A stretch of DNA of 64,000 nt from Variovorax sp. J22G73 (GTDB lineage Bacteria > Pseudomonadota > Gammaproteobacteria > Burkholderiales > Burkholderiaceae_C), in assembly GCF_030317035.1 (NCBI RefSeq), contig NZ_JASZYK010000001.1, forward strand, positions 1,612,001 through 1,676,000, in the 5' to 3' direction. Below are positions 36,312 through 46,599 of this stretch, piece after piece. The notes beneath the pieces are model-generated. The model was given only the letters and a program-made list of their open reading frames with translations. It was not told where the DNA came from and did no database searches. Numbering within the stretch: position 1 is the first letter of the stretch; every line of letters begins with the position of its first letter. The position numbers and the translations under genes are program-made.

Positions 36312-37097
36312 TTACTCGACCTTCGCCTTCGCGCGCAGGTCTTCCTGGTACTTCTGCAGGCGCTGCTGCTGCAGCTGCTGCGTGATCTGCGGCTTCACTT
36401 CTTCCAGCTTCGGCAGTTGGGCCTGGCGGATATCGTCGACGCGGATGATGTGATAACCGAACTGCGTCTTGATGGGCTCGGGGGTGGTCTCGCCCTTCTT
36501 GAGCTTGATCATCGCTTCCGAGAACTCGGGCACGAAGCTGGCGGGGTTGGCCCAGTCGAGGTCGCCGCCGTTGGCGCCCGAACCCGGGTCCTTGCTCTGC
36601 TTCTTGGCGATGTCTTCGAACTTGGCGCCCTTCTTCAGGTCGGCCATGATCTTCTTGGCCTGGTCTTCGGTTTCGACCAGGATGTGGCGAGCCTTGTATT
36701 CCTTGCCGCCGTTGGCCGCCACGAACTTGTCGTACTCGGCCTTCACGTCGGCGTCCGACACCGGGTTGGTCTTGCGGTAGTTTTCGAACAGTGCGCGAAT
36801 CAGGATGGCCTGGCGGGCGAGTTCGAGCTGGTTCTTGTAGTCCTCGCCAGCGTCCAGGCCCTGCTTTTGCGCTTCTTGCATGAACACTTCGCGCGCAATG
36901 ATTTCCTCGCGCAGCTGGGTCTGCATTTCAGGCGTCACCGGGCGGCCTGCGGCTGCCAGTTGCTGGGCCAGAACGTCCATGCGGGCCTTGGGCACCGGCT
37001 TGCCGTTCACGATGGCTGCGTTCTGCGCCAGAGCCGCCATGGACGTGGCACCGAGCAGCACTGCGGCCGCGACGGCCTGCAAGATTTGTTTTTTCAT
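36312..37097 (-). CDS. Periplasmic parvulin-type peptidyl-prolyl isomerase
   Basis: Exported folding catalyst of 261 residues. The signal peptide (MKKQILQAVAAAVLLGATSM, cleavage after ALA) is clear. A SurA/PrsA-like helical N-domain is followed by the PpiC rotamase domain, KARHILVETEDQAKKIM through SKDPGSGANGGDLDWANP to TQFGYHIIRVDDI. A Gln-rich basic helix closes the protein. The family isomerises prolyl bonds in exported proteins. ATG 37097 is the only start consistent with the signal sequence. It is 139 bp downstream of bolA, with no gene between. Likely outside the overlapped selO-bolA chain, but same strand. Confidence 0.9.
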   Translation of the reverse strand: MKKQILQAVAAAVLLGATSMAALAQNAAIVNGKPVPKARMDVLAQQLAAAGRPVTPEMQTQLREEIIAREVFMQEAQKQGLDAGEDYKNQLELARQAILIRALFENYRKTNPVSDADVKAEYDKFVAANGGKEYKARHILVETEDQAKKIMADLKKGAKFEDIAKKQSKDPGSGANGGDLDWANPASFVPEFSEAMIKLKKGETTPEPIKTQFGYHIIRVDDIRQAQLPKLEEVKPQITQQLQQQRLQKYQEDLRAKAKVE

Positions 37098-37236
37098 GGA
37101 ATGAATATCGAGCTGGAAAGGAAATGCGCTTGTAGGAAAGGGCGCGGGAAAGAAAGCAGGAATCGGGAAGGGGCGAGACGAAGGGGGAAGGTGGCGACGC
37201 CCACATGAAACGCGGCGTGCAGTTGCGTCGAACGAC

Positions 37237-37521
37237 TCAGAGCACCTCGATGGCGATGGCGTGCAGACCCTGTGCAATAAAAACCTGGAGGGCATCATAC
37301 ACAAGCCGATGCCGCGCCACGCGGGGCTTTCCGTCGAATCTGGGGGAGGCGATGCGCACCCTGAAATGGGTGCCGTAGCCCTCGGCGTTGGCCCCCGTGT
37401 GGCCCGCGTGCGCGGCGCTTTCGTCGATCACCTCGAGCTGCGTGGGCGCCAGCGCGTCGCGCAGCGCCGCCTCGAGCGCGGCCACGGTGGGAAGGGGAAT
37501 GGCGGTGCTCGTCATGGTCAT
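37237..37521 (-). CDS. BolA-family protein
   Basis: Small protein of 94 residues with the BolA fold. The conserved features are LEVIDESAAHAGHTG, THFRVRIASPRFDGKPRVARHR with the invariant His, and the C-terminal LHAIAIEVL. BolA proteins work with monothiol glutaredoxins as Fe-S or redox partners and can act as regulators. ATG 37521 or 37515. It begins 8 bases after the yciB stop, so it belongs to the selO-msrB-yciB-bolA run. The association with MsrB and SelO fits a redox role. Confidence 0.88.
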   Translation of the reverse strand: MTMTSTAIPLPTVAALEAALRDALAPTQLEVIDESAAHAGHTGANAEGYGTHFRVRIASPRFDGKPRVARHRLVYDALQVFIAQGLHAIAIEVL

Positions 37522-37529
37522 GGTCGCCG

Positions 37530-38069
37530 TCAAGCCGCGGGCTTGTCTTCTTTCAGGTGCGGCGCGATGTACAGGCCCTGCGCCACCAGGAACACGATGG
37601 GGAACACATAGCCCCAGAGCTTGAAGTTGACCCAGGCCTCGGTGGTGAAGTACGCCGCCACGTAGCCGTTGATCAGCGCCATGAACAGGCAATAGCAGAT
37701 CCACGCCACGTTCAGCCGGGCCCAGATGCGATCGGGCAGCTCGAGCTGCTGGCCCAGCAGCATCTTCAGGAAGTTCTTCTTCAGCGCCCACAGCGCCACG
37801 GCCAGGGCGACGGCCATCGCGCCGTACAGCACGGTCGGCTTCCACTTGATGAAGCGGTCGTCGTGCAGCACCAGCGTGAGCGTGCCGAACAACAGGATGA
37901 GCACCAGCGTGGCCTTCTGCATGGCCTGCAGCTTGCGCTCCATGGCGTAGATGATGCCCATCTGCACCACGGTGGCGGCCATCAGCACGCCGGTGGCGGT
38001 GTAGATGTCGCCGAGCTTGTACGCAACGAAGAACAGCAGGATCGGAAAGAAGTCGAGGAGCAGTTTCAT
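37530..38069 (-). CDS. yciB: Inner-membrane septation protein A (YciB/IspZ family)
   Basis: Integral membrane protein of 179 residues with about five hydrophobic helices. It matches the YciB/IspZ family: [20 protein letters not shown] at the start, and [10 protein letters not shown], then [17 protein letters not shown] sequence near the end ([14 protein letters not shown]). Reported roles include cell-envelope and division-site functions. ATG 38069 overlaps the msrB stop as ATGA. It is coupled to both neighbours. Confidence 0.92.
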   Translation of the reverse strand: MKLLLDFFPILLFFVAYKLGDIYTATGVLMAATVVQMGIIYAMERKLQAMQKATLVLILLFGTLTLVLHDDRFIKWKPTVLYGAMAVALAVALWALKKNFLKMLLGQQLELPDRIWARLNVAWICYCLFMALINGYVAAYFTTEAWVNFKLWGYVFPIVFLVAQGLYIAPHLKEDKPAA

Positions 38070-38476
38070 TTTTTCTGGAAGTCGAGCGAAGCCGAATTCA
38101 TGCAATAGCGAAGGCCGGTGTCGGTCGGGCCGTCGGGAAACACGTGGCCCAGGTGGGCGCCGCAATTGGCGCAAACGTTTTCGGTGCGCACCATGCCGTG
38201 CGAGCGGTCGACGATGTTGCGGATGGCGCCTGGCACGGCTTCTTCAGAGAAGCTGGGCCAGCCGCAGCCGGCGTCGAACTTGGTGGCCGACTCGAACAGC
38301 TTGGCGCCGCAGCACACGCAGTGGTAGGTGCCGTCGTCCCAGTGCGCCTCGTACTTGCCGGTGAAGGGGCGTTCGGTGGCGGCGTGGCGCGTCACTTCGA
38401 AGGCGGCCGGCTCGGCCCCCTTCTCGGCGAGCAGGGCTTTCCATTCGGCGTCGGTTTTTTGCAGGGGAGCGGTCAT
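38066..38476 (-). CDS. msrB: Peptide-methionine (R)-S-oxide reductase MsrB
   Basis: Repairs methionine-R-sulfoxide in proteins. It has 136 residues. Two CxxC zinc pairs are seen (CVCC near residue 53 and CANC near residue 102). GCGWPSF forms the substrate pocket, and the catalytic Cys is in RYCMNSASL close to the C-terminus. All four zinc-binding cysteines are present. The start overlaps the selO stop by 4 bp and its own stop overlaps yciB. There is no signal peptide, so the form is cytoplasmic. Confidence 0.95.
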   Translation of the reverse strand: MTAPLQKTDAEWKALLAEKGAEPAAFEVTRHAATERPFTGKYEAHWDDGTYHCVCCGAKLFESATKFDAGCGWPSFSEEAVPGAIRNIVDRSHGMVRTENVCANCGAHLGHVFPDGPTDTGLRYCMNSASLDFQKK

Positions 38477-39966
38477 GAGGAGCAGCTGATTTCGATGGTC
38501 GAGGCCCAGTCGGGCGGGAAGCCGGCGTAGGCGTCGGCTCCGGGGTGTTCTTCAAACGGGGTTTCCAGCAGGGCCAGCAAGGTTGCCACAACCGAGTGGT
38601 CTTTTTGCTGACTTGCTTCGATGGCTTGCTGGCCCAGGTGGTTCCGCAGCACGAACTTGGGGTTCGACTGCAGCATCGTGCGGCTCGCGGCCGCACGGTC
38701 GGTGCCGGCGAGCCGCTCCGAAAACAATAGCAGCCAGGCGTCGAAACCCTCGCGGTCCAGGAACAGGTCGCGCACCGGCTCGAGCGAGGCGTCCGCCACG
38801 GGGTCGGCCACGTAATGAGACAGCCGCCGCCAGAAGATCGTGTAGTCGACCTTGCCCGCGGCCAGCAGCTTGAGCACGCCTTCGATCAGCGCGCGGTCGC
38901 CTTCGGCCGCGTCCTTCAAGCCGAGCTTGGCGCGCATGCGGGCCTCGAACTCGGTGGGGAACACGGTCTTGTACGACTCCAGCGCGGCCACGGCCACTTC
39001 CTGGTCGCCAATGAGCGGCAGCAGCGCCTGCGCCAGGCAGAACAGGTTCCAGTACGCCACGTTGGGCTGCTGGTTGAAGGCGTAGCGGCCGCTGGTGTCG
39101 CTGTGGTTGCAGATGTGGCGTGGGTCGAAGCCGTCCAGGAACTGGAACGGCCCGTAGTCGATGGTGAGCCCGAGGATGCTCATGTTGTCGGTGTTCATCA
39201 CCCCGTGGCAGAAACCCACGGCCTGCCATTGGGCCAGCAGAGCAGCGGTGCGCTCGCTAACCGCTTCAAGAAACGCGGCGTAGGCGTTGCCGCCGAAGCG
39301 CTCGGTGCTGCGGCAGGCCGGGTAGTAGCGGTCGATGACGTAGTCGGCCAGCGCGCGCAACTCGTCTTCGCGCTGGTTGGCCGCGAAGTGCTCGAAATGG
39401 CCGAAGCGGATGAAGCTGGGCGCCACGCGGGCGACCACCGCGGCGGTTTCCAGCTCTTCGCGCCGCACGCGGGCATCGGAGCCGGTCACGCTGAGGGCGC
39501 GGGTCGTCGGAATGCCCAGGCCGTGCATCGCCTCGCTGCACAGGAACTCGCGGATGCTCGAGCGCAGCACCGCGCGGCCGTCTCCGCCCCGCGAATAGGG
39601 GGTGCGGCCCGCGCCCTTCAGTTGCAGCTCGAGGCCGCCTTCGGTCTCGCCGATGAGAATGGCGCGCCCGTCACCGAGCTGGCCGGCCCACACGCCGAAC
39701 TGGTGGCCGCTGTACACGCTCGACAAGGGGCTGGTGCCTGCAACGGGCAGGCTGCCCGTGAGGGCCGCGAGCGTGCGGGCCGACGTGTGCCAGTCGGCGG
39801 GCAGGCCGAGTTCGCGCGCCACGGCGTCGCTGCGGCACACCCAGTACGGTTCGGGCAGGGGGGTGGGCCGCAGTTCGGTGAAAAACGCGGGGCCCAGTTT
39901 TGAAAAGCCGGATTTCCAGCGCAGTCCCAGGTCGGCGGCCTCGGTGTCTTCAGCAAGCAAGCTCAT
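38473..39966 (-). CDS. selO: Protein adenylyltransferase SelO (YdiU family)
   Basis: Pseudokinase-fold enzyme that transfers AMP to Ser/Thr/Tyr of target proteins, linked to redox homeostasis. It has 497 residues. Seen: [18 protein letters not shown], the glycine-rich ATP region [33 protein letters not shown] with the metal ligand, and [11 protein letters not shown]. The C-terminal motif ISCSS, where eukaryotic SelO has selenocysteine, is here cysteine. ATG 39966. First gene of a four-gene chain overlapping with msrB; both act on oxidative damage, which supports co-function. Confidence 0.94.
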   Translation of the reverse strand: MSLLAEDTEAADLGLRWKSGFSKLGPAFFTELRPTPLPEPYWVCRSDAVARELGLPADWHTSARTLAALTGSLPVAGTSPLSSVYSGHQFGVWAGQLGDGRAILIGETEGGLELQLKGAGRTPYSRGGDGRAVLRSSIREFLCSEAMHGLGIPTTRALSVTGSDARVRREELETAAVVARVAPSFIRFGHFEHFAANQREDELRALADYVIDRYYPACRSTERFGGNAYAAFLEAVSERTAALLAQWQAVGFCHGVMNTDNMSILGLTIDYGPFQFLDGFDPRHICNHSDTSGRYAFNQQPNVAYWNLFCLAQALLPLIGDQEVAVAALESYKTVFPTEFEARMRAKLGLKDAAEGDRALIEGVLKLLAAGKVDYTIFWRRLSHYVADPVADASLEPVRDLFLDREGFDAWLLLFSERLAGTDRAAASRTMLQSNPKFVLRNHLGQQAIEASQQKDHSVVATLLALLETPFEEHPGADAYAGFPPDWASTIEISCSS

Positions 39967-40032
39967 GGCCGGATTGTCCGGCAGAGCGCGAAACCCCTGG
40001 CTGGGCGGGCCATCGGGGCCGCGCGACCGAGC

Positions 40033-41127
40033 TCAGGCGGCCAGCGCCGCCGGGCCGTCCCAGATGCGCGCGCGGTACTGCGCCGGCGGCACGCCGAACC
40101 AGCGCTTGCACGCGCGAAAGAAGTTGCTCGTGTCCACGAAGCCCAGCATGTCGGCCACGTCGGTCAGCGTGTGGCGGTCTTCGGCCAGGTACTGCTGCGC
40201 CAGCTCGCGGCGGGTGCGGTCGAGCAGCGACTGGAAAGACACCGACTCTTCCTGCAGCCGGCGCTGCAGCGTGCGCTCGGCCAGGCCCAGGCCGGAGGCC
40301 ACGTCCTGGCGGCGCGGCTCGCCGTGCTGCAGCCGGCGCGCAATTTCCGCGCACACCAGGCTGGCGGTGGTGGTCTGGCCCAGCAGGGTGAGCTGGTCGT
40401 CCAGCAGGTGCTCCTGCATCTCGCCGAGCACCGGGTGCGAGGTGGGCAGCGGCATGGCCATGTCGGCGGCCGAGATCAGCATGCGGTTGGCCGTGGCGTT
40501 GAACTGAACGTCGCAGCCGAAGGCCTCGCGGTGCAGCCGGTCGCTGGCGGGCGCGGGGTAGACGAACTCCATGGCCAGCGGCTGCAGGTCGCGCCGCGTG
40601 AGCCATTGGCACTGCACCAGCGTGGTGAGCAGCGCGAACTCCACACGCTGCCGTGGAATCGGCAGGCTGCCGCCCGTGTGCTCCATGGCCAGCCAGCAGC
40701 CGCGCGCGTCGGACGACAGCGAGAACGCCGTCGCGTCCGAGATCACGGCCATGTAGCGCGCCAGCCGCGCGAGCGCCGCGCCCAGGTCGGGGCTGCACGC
40801 CATGGCATGGCCCACCGTGCCCAGCTTGCTGTGGGTGGAGGCGAAGTCGCGGTGCAGGCCCAGCGTGGCCTTGCCGGCGCGCGCCACGGCCAGCTGCCAC
40901 AGCACGGTGATCTCGTCGACCGGAATGCGCGCGTTCTGGCGGTGCAGCGAGTCGGGGTCGAAGCCCGCGTCGCCCAGCAGCCGGGGCACGTCCAGCCCCT
41001 CGGCTTCGAACATCGACAACACACCTTCGAGCCACGCCGCCGAGCTGGTGCGCAGCTCCGGCTGCGCGCAGCCCGGGCGGCGCGATGGCCTGCGCGAAGG
41101 GTGCGGGAGTAAGGCTCCTGAAGTCAT
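40033..41127 (-). CDS. AraC-family transcriptional regulator
   Basis: DNA-binding regulator of 364 residues. The N-terminal domain matches the arabinose-binding-like domain of the OruR/ArgR-type AraC group (GLHRDFASTHSKLGTVGHAM). The C-terminal AraC helix-turn-helix pair includes GLAERTLQRRLQEE and DVADMLGFVDTSNFFRACKRW. ATG 41127 starts the product; the open frame continues upstream but lies antisense to the esterase. It is divergent from the lipoprotein carboxylesterase gene across 147 bp and is a good candidate to control it. Inducer unknown. Confidence 0.88.
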   Translation of the reverse strand: MTSGALLPHPSRRPSRRPGCAQPELRTSSAAWLEGVLSMFEAEGLDVPRLLGDAGFDPDSLHRQNARIPVDEITVLWQLAVARAGKATLGLHRDFASTHSKLGTVGHAMACSPDLGAALARLARYMAVISDATAFSLSSDARGCWLAMEHTGGSLPIPRQRVEFALLTTLVQCQWLTRRDLQPLAMEFVYPAPASDRLHREAFGCDVQFNATANRMLISAADMAMPLPTSHPVLGEMQEHLLDDQLTLLGQTTTASLVCAEIARRLQHGEPRRQDVASGLGLAERTLQRRLQEESVSFQSLLDRTRRELAQQYLAEDRHTLTDVADMLGFVDTSNFFRACKRWFGVPPAQYRARIWDGPAALAA

Positions 41128-41274
41128 TGAATTGGCTCGCTTGCGATAGCGGTGAAAAGAGCGCCCGTTTCTAGAATTTTTTGGTGCGCGGCGGCCGGAC
41201 GAACGAAACGGCTCGAAGTATGGCGGCCATGCACCAGGCCAGGAATTCCGATTAACCCGGTGTGGAGACAAAAC

Positions 41275-43137
41275 ATGAATACAACGGCGACAACGCAGAC
41301 CCAGGCAACGACAGGCAGAACGGCGGTGGCCAAGGCCATTTCCATCGTGGCGGCCACGGCCGCGCTCGCCGCCATGGCGGCGCTCGCTGCCTGCGGCGGC
41401 GGGTCTTCGGGTTCTTCCGGCGTCGCTTTCCTGCCGAGCGCACCTCCGGCCCCACCACCCCCGCCACCCCCGGCCCCCGCGCCTGCCGTCGACGGCCCCA
41501 TGGTCCGCCAGACCACCGCCGGCAAGATCGAAGGCGTGGACGACAGCGCCGCCTCCGGCACCTACTACTGGAAGGGCGTGCCCTTCGCCAAGCCGCCGGT
41601 CGGCGCGCTGCGCTGGCGCGCCCCTGCCGAGCCCGAGGCCTGGACCGGCATCCGGCCCGCCAAGACCTTCGGTGCCGCGTGCCTGCAGATCGGCCGCATG
41701 TTCGGCCCGGGCAGCAACAACACCTACGACGCCACCATCGTCTCCACGATGGGCCAGCCGCTGGGCAGCGAAGACTGCCTGTTCGTCAACGTGTGGCGCC
41801 CGGCCACCACCGACACCAACCTGCCGGTGCTGCTGTTCGTGCACGGCGGAAGCAACATTTCGGGCTACACCGCCGACCCCCTGTACGACGGCGCCAAGCT
41901 GGCCAAGGCCGCCAACGCGGTGGTCATCACCGCCAGCTACCGGCTGGGTGTGCTGGGCTTCCTGAACGTGCCGCAGATTCGCCCGGGCGGCACCGCCGGC
42001 GACGACTCGGGCAACTTCGCGCTGCTCGACAACATGGCCGCGCTGCGCTACATCCGCGACAACGTGGCCAGCTTCGGCGGCGACCCGGGCAACGTCACGC
42101 TGTCGGGCGAGTCGGCCGGCGCCACCAACCTGCTGGCGCTCATGACCTCGCCGATGGCCAAGGGCCTGTTCCACAAGGCTTTCGAGATGAGCGGCGGCAT
42201 TTCCATGGCGAGCAACCTGGCGACCAAGCCCGGCGCGCAGCCGGCGCTGGTGCCGGCGTCGGTGTCGCTGGCGCAGGGCGACGCCATCCTGAAGAGCCTG
42301 TTGATCGCCGACCACACCGTCGCCGACGCCACGGCCGCGGCCACCTACATCGCCTCGCGCACCCCGGCGCAGATTGCCGACTACCTGCGCTCGAAGGAGG
42401 GCGGGGCGCTGCTGACGACCGTGCTCGGCGCCGGCCTGAGCAGCGTGGCGCCCATTCCCGACGGCACCGTGATTCCCCTGAACCCGATCGACGCCATTGC
42501 CGCCGACCAGTACGTGAAGGTGCCGACCCTGGCGGGCAACACGCGCGAGGAGGGCAAGCTCTTCGCGGCGCTGCTGGCCTCGTTCGGCGGCAAGTCGGGC
42601 TGGAAGGCCGGTGTCGACGACGCCCAGCGCCTGTCGCTGATGATGAACTTCGACCCCGACGCCAGCACGCAGACGCTCACCTCGGGCGACATCATCGATG
42701 CGTCCTACCTGCCGGTAGGTACGCCCCTCATCGGCTACAACGCCAAGACCCAGCTCGTGACCAGCCTGCTGTTCGAGGCCAACCGCGACAACCTGCTCGA
42801 CACCATGAAGACGCGGCAGGCCAACCTGTGGAGCTACCGGCTCGACTGGGCGCAGGAGGCCTACCCGTGGAACGAGGTGTACGGCGCCGCGCACGCCTTC
42901 GACCTGCCGTTCGTGTTCGGCAATTTCGGCCCCTCGGTGGTGTCGAACGTCATCGGCGGCAAGGCCAACGAGAAGGGGCGCCTGGCGCTTTCGAGCGCCG
43001 TCATGGCCAGCATCGGCGCGTTCATGCGCAAGGGCGACCCGAACACCGCCGAGCTAGGCGTCACCTGGGCGCCGTGGCCCGCGCAGCTGCGCTTCGACGC
43101 CACGCTCACCGACAAGAAGATCACCACGGCGCCCTGA
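41275..43137 (+). CDS. Carboxylesterase (type B) lipoprotein
   Basis: Secreted, lipid-anchored alpha/beta-hydrolase of 620 residues that cleaves carboxylic esters. A signal peptide ends in the lipobox LAAC, and a Gly/Ser/Pro-rich linker with a run of prolines follows. The catalytic body has the oxyanion-hole motif LFVHGGSN, the nucleophile elbow SGESAGATNLL, the acid in NTREEGKLF and the His in AAHAFDLPFVFG. All three catalytic residues are present. GGAG lies 9 bases before ATG 41275. The AraC gene is divergent. The hydrolysed acid could feed the acyl-CoA ligase 228 bp downstream; that is an inference from order. Confidence 0.9.
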   Translation: MNTTATTQTQATTGRTAVAKAISIVAATAALAAMAALAACGGGSSGSSGVAFLPSAPPAPPPPPPPAPAPAVDGPMVRQTTAGKIEGVDDSAASGTYYWKGVPFAKPPVGALRWRAPAEPEAWTGIRPAKTFGAACLQIGRMFGPGSNNTYDATIVSTMGQPLGSEDCLFVNVWRPATTDTNLPVLLFVHGGSNISGYTADPLYDGAKLAKAANAVVITASYRLGVLGFLNVPQIRPGGTAGDDSGNFALLDNMAALRYIRDNVASFGGDPGNVTLSGESAGATNLLALMTSPMAKGLFHKAFEMSGGISMASNLATKPGAQPALVPASVSLAQGDAILKSLLIADHTVADATAAATYIASRTPAQIADYLRSKEGGALLTTVLGAGLSSVAPIPDGTVIPLNPIDAIAADQYVKVPTLAGNTREEGKLFAALLASFGGKSGWKAGVDDAQRLSLMMNFDPDASTQTLTSGDIIDASYLPVGTPLIGYNAKTQLVTSLLFEANRDNLLDTMKTRQANLWSYRLDWAQEAYPWNEVYGAAHAFDLPFVFGNFGPSVVSNVIGGKANEKGRLALSSAVMASIGAFMRKGDPNTAELGVTWAPWPAQLRFDATLTDKKITTAP

Positions 43138-43365
43138 GGAGCGCGCCGGGTGGGCTCTCTGCAAGTGGCGCTTCGCGAGCGGCGCTGCGCCAACCTGGTG
43201 CGGGTGCCTGCCGGGCGGTCGGCCCGCGTGTCGCCAAGGTGCCCACCTGAGCCGCTTCGTTCAATCGTGCAGTGCGGGTTTGTGTCATTGTGGAAGTGGC
43301 CGAAGCTTGCGTGAATCCGTTGATCGCCAAGTTTTCATGAAGTCATTTCTTTTAGGAGTCCGTAG

Positions 43366-45009
<1,644 letters not shown>

Positions 45010-45050
45010 ATCCGCAGGCCAAGCCCTGCCGCGCTGTCGCGCACGCGATA

Positions 45051-45074
45051 GGAAAGCCGCCCCGGCGGCCTTCC
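45051..45074. repeat. Imperfect hairpin upstream of the first Liv binding protein
   Basis: GGAAAGCCGC (45051-45060) and GCGGCCTTCC (45065-45074) form a 10-bp stem with one mismatch and a 4-base loop. The same place before the second binding-protein gene has a related, shorter hairpin (GGCC-CTTTGC-GGCC), so it belongs to the duplicated upstream block. No T-run follows. Confidence 0.55.
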
Positions 45075-45151
45075 TTCCGGGCAATCCCTGTGCGGTGAAA
45101 AAAAGGGCGCTTGTACGCTGGCAACCCGCCTAACAAAACTGGAGACTCTTC

Positions 45152-46381
45152 ATGCAATTTGCTATCAAGTCAGTAGCTGCCTGCGCCATGTTGGTGAGCT
45201 TTACCGCCGCATTCGCGCAAAAGGGCGAGACCGTCAAGATCGCCTGGCTCGACCCGCTGTCGGGCCTGATGGCCGCGGTGGGCACCAACCAGCTCAAGAC
45301 CACGCAATTCCTTGCTGAGGAGTTCAACAAGAAGAACCAGTCGGGCGTGAAGTTCGAGGTGATCGGCATCGACAACAAGCTCAGCCCGCAGGAAACCACC
45401 GCGGCGCTGCGCTCGGCGCAGGACCAGGGCGCGCGCTACATCATGCAGGGCAACGGCTCGGGCCCGGCGCTGGCGATCATCGACGCCATCGAGAAGAACA
45501 ACTCGCGCAACCCCGGCAAGGAGTTGCTGTTCATGAACTACGCGGCGGTCGACCCCGACCTGACCAACAGCAAGTGCAGCTACTGGCACTTCCGGGTGGA
45601 CGCCGACACCTCCATGAAGATGGAGGCGCTCACCGCCTGGATGAAGGACCAGCCGGACATCAAGAAGGTCTACCTGCTCGGGCAGAACTACGCCCACGGC
45701 GTGCAGGTGGCCAAGTACGCCAAGGAAGACCTGAAGGTCAAGCGCCCCGACATCCAGATCGTGGGCGAAGACCTGCACCCGCTCGCGCAGGTGCGCGACT
45801 TCTCGCCGTACATCGCCAAGATCAAGGCCTCGGGAGCCGACACGGTCATTACCGGCAACTGGGGCTCCGACCTGTCGCTGCTCATCAAGGCGGCGAACGA
45901 CTCGGGCCTGAACGTCAAGTTCCTGACCTACTACGCACCGGGCGCCGGCACCCCCACGGCCATGGGCGCCACGTCGGACGGCAAGGTCTACACCGTGGCC
46001 TACGCCCACTACAACATGGGCGGCGAGATCCAGCAGCTGCTCAACGGCTACAAGAAGCGCATGAACGACGACCTGACGCAGGCCTCGATCTACCACGTGT
46101 TCGCGCTGCTGGACGCCGCCTTCGCCAAGACCAAGTCGACCGACCCCGTGAAGGTGGCTGCTGCGCTGGAAGGCATGAAGATCAAGAGCTTCAACGGCGA
46201 GGTCGAGATGCGCAAGACCGACCACCAGCTGCAGCAGGGCCTGTACATCTCGCGCTGGGAAAAGGCCAGCGCCAAGTACCCCTACGACGCGGAGAACACC
46301 GGCTACACCAACGTGCCCGTGAAGTACTACGAGTCGTACGTGGCCAGCACGCCCACCACCTGCCAGATGAAGCGCCCCTGA
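45152..46381 (+). CDS. Branched-chain amino-acid-type ABC transporter substrate-binding protein (copy 1)
   Basis: Periplasmic receptor of 409 residues with a signal peptide (MQFAIKSVAACAMLVSFTAA, cleavage after AFA). The mature part is a type I periplasmic-binding fold of the LivJ/LivK group: VKIAWLDPLSGLMAAVG, QGNGSGPALAIIDAIEKNN, GADTVITGNWGSDLSLL. It is paralogous to the next gene and visibly similar along the whole length, including conserved C-terminal TCQMKRP/SCQMKRPS. It sits upstream of livHMGF. The ligand may be a carboxylate or aromatic acid rather than a branched amino acid, because acyl-CoA genes flank it. That is inference. Confidence 0.93.
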   Translation: MQFAIKSVAACAMLVSFTAAFAQKGETVKIAWLDPLSGLMAAVGTNQLKTTQFLAEEFNKKNQSGVKFEVIGIDNKLSPQETTAALRSAQDQGARYIMQGNGSGPALAIIDAIEKNNSRNPGKELLFMNYAAVDPDLTNSKCSYWHFRVDADTSMKMEALTAWMKDQPDIKKVYLLGQNYAHGVQVAKYAKEDLKVKRPDIQIVGEDLHPLAQVRDFSPYIAKIKASGADTVITGNWGSDLSLLIKAANDSGLNVKFLTYYAPGAGTPTAMGATSDGKVYTVAYAHYNMGGEIQQLLNGYKKRMNDDLTQASIYHVFALLDAAFAKTKSTDPVKVAAALEGMKIKSFNGEVEMRKTDHQLQQGLYISRWEKASAKYPYDAENTGYTNVPVKYYESYVASTPTTCQMKRP

Positions 46382-46411
46382 GCGCAAAGCCGCACGCTTT
46401 CCGCGCAATTC

Positions 46412-46449
46412 CTACCCGTTGGTAGCAATGAGCTACCCGCCGGTAGCAA
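46412..46449. repeat. Pair of 17-bp palindromic repeats between the two binding-protein genes
   Basis: CTACCCGTTGGTAGCAA (46412-46428) and CTACCCGCCGGTAGCAA (46433-46449) are identical except for two central bases. They are spaced 21 bp apart, two helix turns. Each has the inverted repeat CTACC/GGTAG. Regular spacing on one face of the helix fits two operator sites for a dimeric regulator. They could alternatively be small mRNA hairpins. Confidence 0.7.
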
Positions 46450-46599
46450 ATTGTCTGCAAGCGTGTCGCCTGCGCGATAGAAACGGCCCTTTGCGGCCCC
46501 CCTCTTACGGGCATTCCCTGAGGGGAGGGGTTGCAATCGCTTGTACGCTCGTACAGCGTTTTGATTCGGTTCTGATTCGGTTTGACCAGGAGATATAGA

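Noticed and set aside
41128..42894. Extension of the AraC regulator frame far upstream
   Set aside because: That stretch is antisense to the carboxylesterase, which has signal peptide and catalytic triad. The regulator begins at ATG 41127.
46382..46599. CRISPR-like repeats between binding-protein genes
   Set aside because: Only two 17-bp repeats with a 4-bp gap between them; no spacers of regular length and no cas genes.
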